A stretch of 64,000 bases of DNA from DRVV01 sp964487415 (GTDB lineage Archaea > Thermoproteota > Bathyarchaeia > Bathyarchaeales > Bathycorpusculaceae), in contig CAZAPQ010000017.1 of NCBI GenBank assembly GCA_964487415.1, forward strand, positions 1 through 64,000. The letters run 5' to 3'. The notes under the pieces were generated by a model. It was not told the origin of the DNA. It saw nothing but the letters and a program-made list of their open reading frames with translations, and searched no databases. A program made the position numbers and the translations under genes. Positions 1-8,125 of this stretch are shown here, one piece after another; within the stretch, counting starts at the first letter, position 1; each line of letters starts with the position of its first letter.

Positions 1-32
1 AAAACAGCCTCAGCCAAAGCCCATTCATGCAT
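1..32 (-). CDS. hypA: HypA nickel-insertion protein, N-terminal fragment cut by the window edge
   Basis: Reading leftward from position 32 the codons give MHEWALAEAV, the characteristic start of HypA, whose MHE motif supplies the N-terminal amine and His2 that bind nickel. HypA passes nickel to [NiFe]-hydrogenase precursors with HypB. Only about ten codons are in the window, so the zinc-ribbon half cannot be seen. An in-frame ATG at position 50 would add six residues, but nickel binding by the family needs the MHE terminus, so 32 is preferred. An AT-rich TATA-like stretch lies around 72-84 on the opposite side. The call rests on one short motif. Confidence 0.6.
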   Translation of the reverse strand, partial: MHEWALAEAV

Positions 33-170
33 CTTGAAATTCCCGACCATGCGCTTTAAAAACCGCCACCAATTTATATTTTTCCCGCAAAACAAAACTG
101 ACAAGCATCACTTTTCTATATCTCTTCACCAATCAATATTATAGCGCAAATATAAAGGAAGCATCAAGAA

Positions 171-1022
171 ATGAGTAGAGTAGCCATAATAAAAGATCCC
201 AACCCCATAGAAGCAACCTCAAAAGCTCTGGAAATGATAAGACAAGATTTAGATGCCATTTTAAACAGCCAAAAACCAGCATTGATAAAACCCAACTACA
301 TAAATGACAGCCATCCCTCAACGGGAATAACCACAGACGGAAGAGTCGTAGAGGGTATCGTAAAGTTTCTGAGGGAGCATGGAAAAGCAGACATAATAAT
401 AGGCGAAGGAAGCGGATTCGCCGACACCTTCAAAGCCTTCAAAGCTGCAGGCATAGACAAGATTGGCGAAAAATGGAATGTAAAACTCATCGACCTAAAT
501 AAAGATCAGGTTGTTGAAGTTTACCCTCCAAATCCCCTTTCACTGAAAAAGGTTAAAGTGGCTAAAACAGTTCTTGGAAGCACAATAATAAGCGTTCCAA
601 AGCTCAAGGTTCACAGACTCGCCACTGTAACCCTTGGACTAAAAAACATGATGGGAGCCCTAGCCCATAAGGGCAGAATGCATAACGGCCATTTAAACGA
701 AAACATTGTAGACCTCGCCACGGTCCTAAAACCCAGCCTAACAGTAATTGATGGAATAATAGCCGGAGAAGGGCATGAAACAAGCGGAAACCCCGTGAAA
801 ATGGATCTTGTTATAGCTGGAACGGATCCAGTGGCCGTTGACGCCGTAGGCGCTGCAGTCATGGGAATAGACCCTGCCGAAGTGGAGCACCTAGTCCTCG
901 CCGAGAAGAAGGGGCTTGGAACATGCAATCTTCAGAAAATAGAAATATTAGGCGAAAAAATAGAAAACGTCAGACGAAAATTTAGAAGGTCCCTCCTATC
1001 AAAGTTTCTATCAATCCTCTAA
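171..1022 (+). CDS. DUF362 family protein
   Basis: A 283-residue protein of the DUF362 family, which is of poorly defined function and is often found beside iron-sulfur or redox genes in archaea and anaerobic bacteria. Family-like segments include KPNYIND near residue 40, a conserved block with KLKVHRLATVTLGLKN around residues 145-160 followed by HKGRMH, and GTDPVAVDAVG near residue 220. There is no fused ferredoxin domain and no signal peptide. The start follows AAGGA by about nine bases, and a TATA-like sequence lies near 136-143. It ends one base before the convergent Lrp-type gene. No substrate is proposed. Confidence 0.8.
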   Translation: MSRVAIIKDPNPIEATSKALEMIRQDLDAILNSQKPALIKPNYINDSHPSTGITTDGRVVEGIVKFLREHGKADIIIGEGSGFADTFKAFKAAGIDKIGEKWNVKLIDLNKDQVVEVYPPNPLSLKKVKVAKTVLGSTIISVPKLKVHRLATVTLGLKNMMGALAHKGRMHNGHLNENIVDLATVLKPSLTVIDGIIAGEGHETSGNPVKMDLVIAGTDPVAVDAVGAAVMGIDPAEVEHLVLAEKKGLGTCNLQKIEILGEKIENVRRKFRRSLLSKFLSIL

Positions 1023-1023
1023 A

Positions 1024-1452
1024 TCACCACTTACGAAGAACAATCATGGTGTTCGTATCTAAAACCCCCTCAACCTTCCGAATCTTCTCCACACACTCAT
1101 TAACCTCAGCGATAGTCCCAGCAGAAATTATGACGGCAATGTCATATTCGCCAGTAACCTCATAAACCGACTCAACACCGGGTATGCTCCTAAGAGCAGC
1201 GGAAACATCCGACGTTGGAATGGAAGGATCTACTGAAATAAGGGATAAAGCTTCAGACTTATCAAGGAGACCAGTTTCAATTGTAAACCGCTTTATCACA
1301 CCAGACTCCAGAAGCTTCTTAACCCTCACCCTCACGGCTCCCTCTGAAAGCCCAACCTCCTTCCCAATATCACCATAAGAAGCCCGTCCATTCTTCTTCA
1401 ATATCTGGATTATTTTCTCGTCAACTTCATCCATTCCAAACACCATAGACAT
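1024..1452 (-). CDS. Lrp/AsnC family transcriptional regulator (possibly LysM-like)
   Basis: A 142-residue regulator of the feast/famine (Lrp/AsnC) family. An N-terminal winged helix-turn-helix spans roughly residues 8-55 (IIQILKKNGRASYGDIGKEV, then LSEGAVRVRVKKL), followed by a RAM/ACT-like effector domain to the C terminus. It is divergent from the lysine operon starting at 1567, and a perfect palindrome lies between them. Sulfolobus LysM is an Lrp-type regulator of lysine genes, so lysine control is a reasonable inference but is not shown. Alternative starts are Met3 (1446) and Met7 (1434), the latter giving the more usual opening MDEVDEKIIQIL. Confidence 0.85.
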   Translation of the reverse strand: MSMVFGMDEVDEKIIQILKKNGRASYGDIGKEVGLSEGAVRVRVKKLLESGVIKRFTIETGLLDKSEALSLISVDPSIPTSDVSAALRSIPGVESVYEVTGEYDIAVIISAGTIAEVNECVEKIRKVEGVLDTNTMIVLRKW

Positions 1453-1473
1453 ATTTACGTTTTTCGCAATTAC

Positions 1474-1490
1474 TTTGCTAAAACAGCAAA
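1474..1490. promoter_or_regulatory. Palindromic operator candidate TTTGCT-n5-AGCAAA
   Basis: A perfect 6+6 inverted repeat with a five-base spacer sits in the 114-base gap between the divergent Lrp-type gene and dapA. It lies between a TATA-like sequence (about 1491-1501) and the expected start site of the regulator gene, and about 25 bases upstream of the dapA TATA box. Lrp-family proteins bind such dyads, so autorepression plus control of the lysine operon is the inference. Confidence 0.5.
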
Positions 1491-1514
1491 ATAAGCTTTA
1501 CTAAATCCGAAAAC

Positions 1515-1525
1515 TTTATAAAAAA
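1515..1525 (+). promoter_or_regulatory. TATA box of the lysine (dap) operon
   Basis: TTTATAAAAAA lies about 42 bases before the dapA start. A transcription start near 1545 would leave a leader of roughly 20 bases carrying an AAAGGGAT ribosome site. Confidence 0.55.
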
Positions 1526-1566
1526 TGCTGACATCACAATGCTAGAAACCAACAAAAGGGATATCC

Positions 1567-2598
1567 ATGTTTAAAGGATGCTACACCGCCCTCATAACGC
1601 CCATGCTCAAAAATTATGAAGTGGATTTCAGAGGGCTCCAAGCCCTAGTAGAATTCCAAATTTCACAAGGAGTAAGCGGGATAGTAGCCGTTGGCACAAC
1701 AGGCGAAAGCGCCACCCTCGACCCTGAAGAACATTTAACAGTTATAAATAAAATCTACGAATACAGCAAGGGAAGAACAACCATAATAGCCGGAACAGGC
1801 AGCAACTGCACAAGAGAAGCCATACAATACACAAAAAGGGCCTACGATTTTGGAATCAGAGCCGCACTTCTGGTGGATCCATACTATAATGGTCCAAGCT
1901 CCTTGGAAATTAGACGGGAATACTTGGCGCCCATAGCCGAAATGTTCCCCGACGTCCAGATAATCCCATACGTGATACCTGGAAGAACAGGAACACAGCT
2001 TCTCCCCCAGGACATTGCCATACTCCATCAACAGTTCGCTAATATTAGAGCAGTAAAAGAAGCCACAGGAGACTTTGAAAACATGAAGCTAACAAGAAAA
2101 CTCTGCGGAAAAGACTTTGACATCCTCTCAGGCGACGATGACAAAACGTTCAAAATGATGACGGATCCTGAAATAATGGCTTCAGGAGTTATCTCAGTCG
2201 CCTCCAACATAGCTCCAGCAGCTGTGCAGAAGATGTCGAACCTCATACTAGAAGGAAGAATTGAGGAGGCAAAAACAATCTGCGACAAGCTTAACCCCCT
2301 ATTCCAAATAGTAACCGTGAAAACGGTGGAGGAAACACCCTTTGGAAACGTGACGGTCAAAGCCAGAAACCCGCTTCCATGTAAAACCCTCATGAATATT
2401 ATAGGAATGCCATCAGGCCCTGCAAGGCAGCCTCTTGGAAAAATGACAAGAAAAGGGATTGAAATAGTTTTAAAAGCCGCGAGGGAGGTTTACGAGAAAA
2501 GCCCTGAAATCCTTAAGCCTGTGGAAGATTTCTTCGATGTAAAATTGTCAGAAAGGCTATACAAGGAAAAGTTCTGGAAGGATCTAACCTATGATTAA
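1567..2598 (+). CDS. dapA: 4-hydroxy-tetrahydrodipicolinate synthase
   Basis: Condenses pyruvate with aspartate semialdehyde, the committed step of lysine synthesis by the diaminopimelate route. The class I aldolase hallmarks are present: GTTGES at residues 43-48, Tyr135 in IIPYVIPGRTG, and the Schiff-base Lys164 in RAVKEATG. At 343 residues it is about 45 longer than typical DapA (near 295); the extra length is a C-terminal extension after roughly residue 290 with no recognised domain. First gene of the lysine operon; it overlaps dapB by eight bases. Some archaeal members of this family act on other 2-keto acids, but operon context strongly favours DapA. Confidence 0.88.
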   Translation: MFKGCYTALITPMLKNYEVDFRGLQALVEFQISQGVSGIVAVGTTGESATLDPEEHLTVINKIYEYSKGRTTIIAGTGSNCTREAIQYTKRAYDFGIRAALLVDPYYNGPSSLEIRREYLAPIAEMFPDVQIIPYVIPGRTGTQLLPQDIAILHQQFANIRAVKEATGDFENMKLTRKLCGKDFDILSGDDDKTFKMMTDPEIMASGVISVASNIAPAAVQKMSNLILEGRIEEAKTICDKLNPLFQIVTVKTVEETPFGNVTVKARNPLPCKTLMNIIGMPSGPARQPLGKMTRKGIEIVLKAAREVYEKSPEILKPVEDFFDVKLSERLYKEKFWKDLTYD

Positions 2599-3382
2599 AC
2601 TCTGCGTGGCAGGCGCCACGGGAAGAATGGGAAGCACCCTAATACGAGAAGCGGTAAGTAGAGGCTACCAGATAGTCGCAGCCATAGCAGCTCCAGATGA
2701 GCCAAGCATAGGAAAAACCCTACAAGAGCTGGGAATCTGCAACCTTGACATAAGGGTTTCACCCCCCTCAGAAATAAAAGAAGTCGCAAAAAACGCTGAC
2801 GTTTATGTTAGCTTCACCTCCCCCAATGCCGAGCTTACAAACCTACCGATAGTTGCGGACATGGGTAAACGCATAGTTATGGGAACAACAGGTTTCACTG
2901 AAGCAGAGTTTAAAAAGCTTAAAGATTATGTTGGCCAGAGGGTTCCAGCAGTTTTCTCATCCAACTTTTCAATAGGCGTAAACTTCATGCTAAAAATGCT
3001 AAAAGTCCTAAAAGACCTCCCCAAAGACTATGACATAAGTATCATGGAAGCCCATCATACGGGTAAAAAGGACGCCCCCAGCGGTACAGCTCTCACAATG
3101 GCAAAGCTGCTATCTAGCATGAGAGGCTACAGCAAACTTGTGCATGGAAGAGAGGGAATAAAACCCAGAAAACCAGAGGAAATGGAAGTTCTATCAGTCA
3201 GAGGAGGAGGAATACCTGGAATCCACTGGATAATAATTGCCGGCGCCTATGACATGATAAAAATTGAGCATGTGGCCTTCTCCAGAAACATTTTCGCCCA
3301 AGGCGCCCTATATGCTGCAGAGTGGATAATTAAGCAGACAAAACCGGGAATTTACACGATGGAAGATGTCCTAGGAGGATGA
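2591..3382 (+). CDS. dapB: 4-hydroxy-tetrahydrodipicolinate reductase
   Basis: NAD(P)H-dependent reductase that follows DapA. The Rossmann motif GATGRMG is at residues 8-14, and the catalytic block EAHHTGKKDAPSGTA lies near residues 153-167 with the conserved His and Lys. Its 263 residues match the family. It overlaps dapA by eight bases and is followed after three bases by the operon's aspartate kinase, which suggests translational coupling. Confidence 0.93.
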   Translation: MIKLCVAGATGRMGSTLIREAVSRGYQIVAAIAAPDEPSIGKTLQELGICNLDIRVSPPSEIKEVAKNADVYVSFTSPNAELTNLPIVADMGKRIVMGTTGFTEAEFKKLKDYVGQRVPAVFSSNFSIGVNFMLKMLKVLKDLPKDYDISIMEAHHTGKKDAPSGTALTMAKLLSSMRGYSKLVHGREGIKPRKPEEMEVLSVRGGGIPGIHWIIIAGAYDMIKIEHVAFSRNIFAQGALYAAEWIIKQTKPGIYTMEDVLGG

Positions 3383-3385
3383 TAA

Positions 3386-4579
3386 ATGCGCACCGTTCCG
3401 AACAGGGTTGTCGTAAAGTTCGGAGGCGGCGAGTTAACAGATGGAAAAGCCTACAAAGAAGCGGCGAGAATGGTTAAGGAGTCAGGTTTTAAGGAGATAG
3501 TCGTAGTAGTATCAGCAATGAAGGGAACCACAGACACTCTGGTAAAATGTGTTTCAGACATTGGAAATATTGAGGACTCGGACTACGCGGATATAGTTGC
3601 CATGGGCGAGCGAACAAGCGCTAGAATTTTTAGCTCAGCCCTAAAATCTCTGGGCGTGAAGTCAACATACCTCGATCCACAACAGGATGAATGGCCGATA
3701 ATCACCGACTCCAACTATAAAGATGCCACGCCAAACCTAGATGAAACAAGGAGAAAAGTTAGGAAATATCTTGAACCAATGCTTGGCGACTGCGTACCAG
3801 TCGTCTGTGGATTCATAGGCAAAGATAGAAACAATCGCATCACAACCCTTGGCAGAGGAGGAAGTGACATAACAGCCACGCTTCTAGGCAACTGCCTAAA
3901 AGCCGATGAAATCATCCTAGTCAAAAACACGAAGGGGGTTCTATCAGCTGATCCAAAATACGTTCCAAACGCGAAACCTCTAGAAAAAATAACTGTTGAG
4001 GAAATGTTCTCCCTAGCCCAGGGAGGAGCAAAAATAATACATCCAGAAGCCCTAAGATATAAGCTTCCAACTCAGAGACTCAGGGTTGTAGGCTTTCCAG
4101 GAAGTCTAACCTCCACCGGAACAGAAATAGTAGGCGTTTTCAGCGCTAACCCCGTTGACATAAGACGCCATCATGGACTTGCAGCCATAACCCTTGTAGG
4201 CGACATAAACCCAATAACCTTAAGCAAAACATTTCAGGTTTTTGACGGAAGAAAAATTTTCGGCATGGGAACCAGCAGAAACTCGCTAACAATTTTTGTA
4301 GAAGTGAAAAACCCAGAGCGAGTTCTGAACAAGATATATAGCCTAGACTACTTTAAAGCGGTAAGCCTTAAGGATAAAGTGGGCGCCATAGAGCTTGTAA
4401 GCCCGAAGTTTGTGGATTCCCCAGGATGGGTTGCAAAGGTTTCAGGAGCCCTAGCTGAAAAGGGAATAAATATCCTTGAAGTTATCACGAATAAGGCTTC
4501 AATAACAGTTTTTGTGGATGAAGATAAAATGGAAGAAGCTTTAACCGCGGTTAAAGCTAAAATAAGCGAAGGCGCCTAG
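3386..4579 (+). CDS. lysC: Aspartate kinase of the lysine operon (first of three)
   Basis: Phosphorylates aspartate to feed DapA with semialdehyde. A 397-residue archaeal-type aspartokinase: amino-acid kinase domain with MGERTSAR near residue 73, TLGRGGSDITA near residue 155, and two C-terminal ACT-like domains from about residue 260. The usual KFGGTSV phosphate loop reads KFGGGEL (residues 11-17), a visible departure that keeps the Lys and first two Gly. It lies inside the dap operon, so feedback by lysine through the ACT domains is likely but inferred. It resembles the 8126 kinase (both have the D-D/E-WPIITD segment) more than the 474-codon kinase at 40.6 kb. Confidence 0.85.
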   Translation: MRTVPNRVVVKFGGGELTDGKAYKEAARMVKESGFKEIVVVVSAMKGTTDTLVKCVSDIGNIEDSDYADIVAMGERTSARIFSSALKSLGVKSTYLDPQQDEWPIITDSNYKDATPNLDETRRKVRKYLEPMLGDCVPVVCGFIGKDRNNRITTLGRGGSDITATLLGNCLKADEIILVKNTKGVLSADPKYVPNAKPLEKITVEEMFSLAQGGAKIIHPEALRYKLPTQRLRVVGFPGSLTSTGTEIVGVFSANPVDIRRHHGLAAITLVGDINPITLSKTFQVFDGRKIFGMGTSRNSLTIFVEVKNPERVLNKIYSLDYFKAVSLKDKVGAIELVSPKFVDSPGWVAKVSGALAEKGINILEVITNKASITVFVDEDKMEEALTAVKAKISEGA

Positions 4580-4592
4580 ATAAGGGAACCTT

Positions 4593-5876
4593 ATGATCAA
4601 AAGTCCTCTGGAAAACGTTAACGGCGAACTATACATAGATGGCGTTTCAACATTGGAGCTAGCCAAAAGGTATGGGACGCCACTATACGTAACGAGTGAG
4701 ATAAAAATAAGAGAAAACTATCGACGTGTGAAGTCAGTCTTCCAAAAAAACTATGAAAGAACAAGGGTTCTGTACTCCGCTAAAGCAAATACAAACCTCT
4801 CAATACTAAAGATACTTAGAAGCGAAGGTGCAGGAATAGACGCTGTAAGTCCAGGGGAAATTTTCCTAGCCCTTGAAGCTGGATTCAAGCCAAACGATAT
4901 ATTGTACACAGGGACAAGCGTAGGCGAAGATGAGCTGGCATATGCGCTGGAAAAGGGAGTAACCATAAACATTGACTCCATGTCCCAAGCTCAAAAACTC
5001 TTCAGAATCGCTACTCCAAAAAGGCTTTCTGTGAGGATAAATACTGAAATTGGGGCGGGACATCATGAATACACTATAACAGCCAGCAAAGTCTCCAAAT
5101 TTGGAGTGGATGAAAAAACAGCCTTAGAAATCTATAAAATAGCTAAAGAGGCAGGTGTGGAGGATTTTGGAATACATATGCATATTGGGTCAGGAATAAT
5201 GCAGGCTGAGCCATACCTAAGGTCCATGGAAAAACTGCTTGACGTAGCCTCGAAAATCCATAACCAGCTGGAAATAGACTTTGATTTTATGGACATTGGG
5301 GGAGGCATAGGCGTTCCATACAGGCCGGGTGAAGAGGAATTAAACGTGGAAAAATTTGCTGAAACGCTGACAAGTCTATTTAAGCGAAAATTGTCTGAGC
5401 ATTCCCTTGGTAAACCTGAATTATGGCTTGAACCCGGCAGATATATCGTAGCAGAGTCCACAATATTACTCACAAGGGTAAATACGGTTAAAGAAACACC
5501 CCACAGAAATTTTGTTGGAGTAGACGCCGGATTCAATGTACTAATAAGACCAGCGATGTACGGATCCTACCACCACATAATAGTCGCAAATAGGCTCAAC
5601 GAAGAGCCAACTAAAATGTACGATATTGTAGGCCCCATATGCGAAACTGGAGATGTATTGGCCAAAGACAGATTTCTTCCTAAAATTTCTGAAGGAGACA
5701 TCATAGCCATATTAACAACCGGTGCCTACGGATACTCCATGAGCTCTCAATACAACTCTAGACCAAGACCAGCAGAGGTTCTGGTTAAAGATGGGAAACA
5801 TGAGTTGATAAGGGAAAGGGAAACATTCCAAGACTTGTTGAGGGGGCAGAAAACAGCTTCATGGCTAAGGGACTAA
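4593..5876 (+). CDS. lysA: Diaminopimelate decarboxylase
   Basis: PLP enzyme that decarboxylates meso-diaminopimelate to lysine. The fold III pattern is clear: YSAKANTN with the PLP lysine near residue 64, HMHIGSG near residue 195, GGGIGVPY near residue 237, EPGRY near residue 285, and CETGD with the active-site Cys near residue 351. 427 residues is normal. It starts 13 bases after the aspartate kinase and overlaps dapF by 16 bases. With dapL present the operon covers lysine synthesis from aspartyl phosphate except the semialdehyde dehydrogenase, which lies in the aromatic operon. Confidence 0.93.
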   Translation: MIKSPLENVNGELYIDGVSTLELAKRYGTPLYVTSEIKIRENYRRVKSVFQKNYERTRVLYSAKANTNLSILKILRSEGAGIDAVSPGEIFLALEAGFKPNDILYTGTSVGEDELAYALEKGVTINIDSMSQAQKLFRIATPKRLSVRINTEIGAGHHEYTITASKVSKFGVDEKTALEIYKIAKEAGVEDFGIHMHIGSGIMQAEPYLRSMEKLLDVASKIHNQLEIDFDFMDIGGGIGVPYRPGEEELNVEKFAETLTSLFKRKLSEHSLGKPELWLEPGRYIVAESTILLTRVNTVKETPHRNFVGVDAGFNVLIRPAMYGSYHHIIVANRLNEEPTKMYDIVGPICETGDVLAKDRFLPKISEGDIIAILTTGAYGYSMSSQYNSRPRPAEVLVKDGKHELIRERETFQDLLRGQKTASWLRD

Positions 5877-6703
5877 GGTTCTGGAAGATGCATGGCTTGG
5901 GAAACGATTACATAGTCATCAATAACATGGATGGCAGGATAAACTCTGAAACCATGTCAGAACTTGCAAAGACACTTTGTCAAAGAAGATATTCCGTAGG
6001 CGCGGATGGACTGTTATTCGCATGCAAATCAGAAAAAGCTGACATTAAAATGCGGATATTTAACCCGGATGGCTCTGAGGCGGAAATGTGCGGCAATGGA
6101 ATACGTTGCCTTGCAAAGTTCTGTTATGAAAATAGAATAACCAAGAAAAGGGAGATGACCATTGAAACCTTAGCCGGAATAAAAAGGATTTGGTTATACA
6201 CAGACGAACTAGGCAAAGAGGTAAAAACTGTGAAGGTTGATATGGGAGAACCCTCCTTTGAAAGAGAAGCCATACCAATGCTTGGCAAGGGCAAATTTAT
6301 AGATGAAGAACTTGAAGTTGATGGCGAGAGGTATAAGGCTAGCTGCGTATCCGTGGGCAATCCTCACTGCGTGATATTCACCGAAGAAATTGATCATGTT
6401 CCAGTTGAAGAAATAGGCCCAAAAATAGAGCATCATGAACTTTTCCCGAAAAGAGTGAACGTTGAGTTCGTCCAAGTGATAAGCCCAAAAGAGATAAAGA
6501 TCCGCGTCTGGGAAAGAGGTGTCGGAGAAACTTTAGCCTGCGGCACAGGCGCATGCGCAAGCGTTGTAGTAAGCCACATCCTAGGCAAAACTGATAAAAA
6601 GGTTAAGGTAAACCTCCTAGGAGGATCCCTTGAAATATATTATGATGGGAGAATATTCATGGAAGGACCTGCGGTTAAAGTGTTTGCCGGAAAGTTGTTT
6701 TAG
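5861..6703 (+). CDS. dapF: Diaminopimelate epimerase
   Basis: Converts LL- to meso-diaminopimelate with a two-cysteine, cofactor-free mechanism. Both catalytic cysteines are in place: EMCGNGIRC near residues 73-81 and ETLACGTGACA near residues 223-233. The opening FWKMHGLGNDYIVI is typical. 280 residues. It overlaps lysA by 16 bases and is followed after 20 bases by dapL. Confidence 0.93.
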   Translation: MAKGLRFWKMHGLGNDYIVINNMDGRINSETMSELAKTLCQRRYSVGADGLLFACKSEKADIKMRIFNPDGSEAEMCGNGIRCLAKFCYENRITKKREMTIETLAGIKRIWLYTDELGKEVKTVKVDMGEPSFEREAIPMLGKGKFIDEELEVDGERYKASCVSVGNPHCVIFTEEIDHVPVEEIGPKIEHHELFPKRVNVEFVQVISPKEIKIRVWERGVGETLACGTGACASVVVSHILGKTDKKVKVNLLGGSLEIYYDGRIFMEGPAVKVFAGKLF

Positions 6704-6723
6704 CGGCTGATGGGGGAAACTTT

Positions 6724-7896
6724 ATGTTTGAGTTTTCAGAACGGGTTAAGAGGCTTCCACCATACATCTTCTTTGAAATAGAAAAAATTCTTGAAACAAA
6801 GAGACGCGCAGGGGAAAACATAATATCCTTAAGCATAGGAGACCCCGATCTGCCTACACCGCAGTTTATACTGGATGCACTGAAAGAGGAAAGCGCAAAC
6901 CCTGAAAATCATGGCTACTCCAACAGCAGAGGAGAACTTGAATTCAGGGAAGCTGTAGCCTCATGGATGAAAGAAAGATTCAAAGTGGATGTCAACCCGG
7001 AAACAGAAGTAACTGCCTTAATAGGGTCAAAGGAGGGAATAAATCATCTGGCAAGAGCGTTCTTAAATCCAGGGGACAATGTTATAATCCCAAGCCCAGG
7101 CTACCCAGCTTACTTCAATGGTGGAGTAATACTTAACGATGCTGAACCTATCTTTATGCCGCTGCTAAAGGAAAATTCCTTTCTCCCAAAAGCTGAGTTT
7201 ATAGCTTCCGTAAAGGCTAAGATGATATTCCTAAATTATCCAAACAATCCAACAGGCGCAGTGGCGGATAAAAAGGTTTTAAAGGAAATCGTTGAGGTTG
7301 CACGGGAAAATAACATCATCATATGTTACGATAATGCATATTCAGAGATAACCTTTGGAGGGTATAAGGCGCCAAGCATACTTGAAATAGACGAAGCCAG
7401 GGACATTGCAGTTGAGCTACATTCATTCTCTAAAACCTTCAGCATGGCGGGGGATAGAATAGGCTTCGCCGTTGGAAACCGAAGGCTCATTGAAGGCATC
7501 GTAAAGGTTAAGTCACAGGTAGACTCAGGACAACCAAAATACATACAGCGAGCAGCCATACGGGCCTTGCAAAGCTATGTAAATGGAGAACCGCCGGAGG
7601 AGATCAGAAGAAACATTATGACATACTGGGAAAGAGTGAAGTTTTTAGCTGAAAGGATTAAAGAAATAGGGCTTGATTGTGAAATTCCAAGGGGAACATA
7701 CTACGTGTGGGCCTTTTGCGGAGAGGATTCCATGCAGTTCGCAAAGAAACTCCTCGATGCCGGTGTAGCTGTAACGCCTGGAATAGGTTTCGGAAAATAT
7801 GGTGAGGGTTTCATAAGATTTTCAGCCACTATACCCATCAAAGACATCGAAGAAGCCTGTAGAAGACTGGCAAAAATAAGGAGATCTTCCAAATAA
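6724..7896 (+). CDS. dapL: LL-diaminopimelate aminotransferase
   Basis: Fold I PLP aminotransferase that converts tetrahydrodipicolinate directly to LL-diaminopimelate, bypassing the succinylase and acetylase branches. Seen: SIGDPDLPTP near residue 37, NYPNNPTGA near residue 177, and the PLP lysine in SFSKTFSMAGDRIGFAVG near residue 237. 390 residues. It closes the lysine operon, which is the main reason for calling it DapL rather than a general aminotransferase. No dapC, dapD or dapE homologue is in the operon. Confidence 0.85.
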   Translation: MFEFSERVKRLPPYIFFEIEKILETKRRAGENIISLSIGDPDLPTPQFILDALKEESANPENHGYSNSRGELEFREAVASWMKERFKVDVNPETEVTALIGSKEGINHLARAFLNPGDNVIIPSPGYPAYFNGGVILNDAEPIFMPLLKENSFLPKAEFIASVKAKMIFLNYPNNPTGAVADKKVLKEIVEVARENNIIICYDNAYSEITFGGYKAPSILEIDEARDIAVELHSFSKTFSMAGDRIGFAVGNRRLIEGIVKVKSQVDSGQPKYIQRAAIRALQSYVNGEPPEEIRRNIMTYWERVKFLAERIKEIGLDCEIPRGTYYVWAFCGEDSMQFAKKLLDAGVAVTPGIGFGKYGEGFIRFSATIPIKDIEEACRRLAKIRRSSK

Positions 7897-7948
7897 GGGA
7901 ACCCTATCGCCAATCTTAGAAAAATATTTCAATAAAATACCAGAAATC

Positions 7949-7956
7949 TTTTTATA
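7949..7956 (+). promoter_or_regulatory. TATA box of the aromatic operon
   Basis: TTTTTATA with a purine-rich BRE-like stretch just upstream lies about 50 bases after dapL. The expected transcription start is near 7980, so the leader ORF at 7994 would have only about 14 untranslated bases. Confidence 0.55.
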
Positions 7957-7993
7957 CTGGAATTATAAACCAATTTAGGCAGCGTGTTAAGGA

Positions 7994-8074
7994 ATGCCCA
8001 ACGACTCGCTAACCTTACTGGTTAAATGCTCCACAGGAACACGCTTCTTCTTTAAACGCTATTATTATTACTAA
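7994..8074 (+). CDS. Aromatic-amino-acid leader peptide (26 codons, Phe/Tyr rich)
   Basis: A 26-codon ORF that is too short for ordinary gene calling. Its last ten residues read RFFFKRYYYY, so seven of the final nine codons specify Phe (TTC TTC TTT) or Tyr (TAT TAT TAT TAC). It lies between the promoter and a hairpin-plus-T-run that precedes an operon ending in Phe/Tyr branch genes. The stop codon ends four bases before the hairpin. A ribosome stalled on the Tyr codons would cover the hairpin's 5' arm; one that finished and left would free it. That is the logic of attenuation. Upstream, AGCGTGTT (7981-7988) can pair with AACACGCT (8038-8045) inside the ORF. The AAGGA before the ATG is too close for a normal ribosome site, so near-leaderless initiation is possible. 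Confidence 0.72.
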   Translation: MPNDSLTLLVKCSTGTRFFFKRYYYY

Positions 8075-8077
8075 ACG

Positions 8078-8113
8078 GGCTGAAACGGTCTAAAATTCCG
8101 TTTTAGCCTTTTT
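8078..8113 (+). terminator. Attenuator hairpin with U-tract
   Basis: GGCTGAAACGG (8078-8088) pairs over all 11 bases with CCGTTTTAGCC (8098-8108), one pair being G-U, with a nine-base loop, and is followed at once by TTTTT (8109-8113). Archaeal RNA polymerase terminates at T-runs, so the tract alone could end transcription. A competing upstream strand CTAAACGG (8071-8078) could also pair with most of the 3' arm. It lies before the kinase gene, not after dapL's own end, so it fits an operon-leader terminator. Confidence 0.7.
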
Positions 8114-8125
8114 GGGGTTGATTTT

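Noticed and set aside
611..928. A 105-codon reading frame antisense to the DUF362 gene
   Set aside because: It lies wholly inside a well-supported gene on the other strand, has low-complexity Ser/Thr/Pro composition typical of antisense frames, and has no ribosome site.
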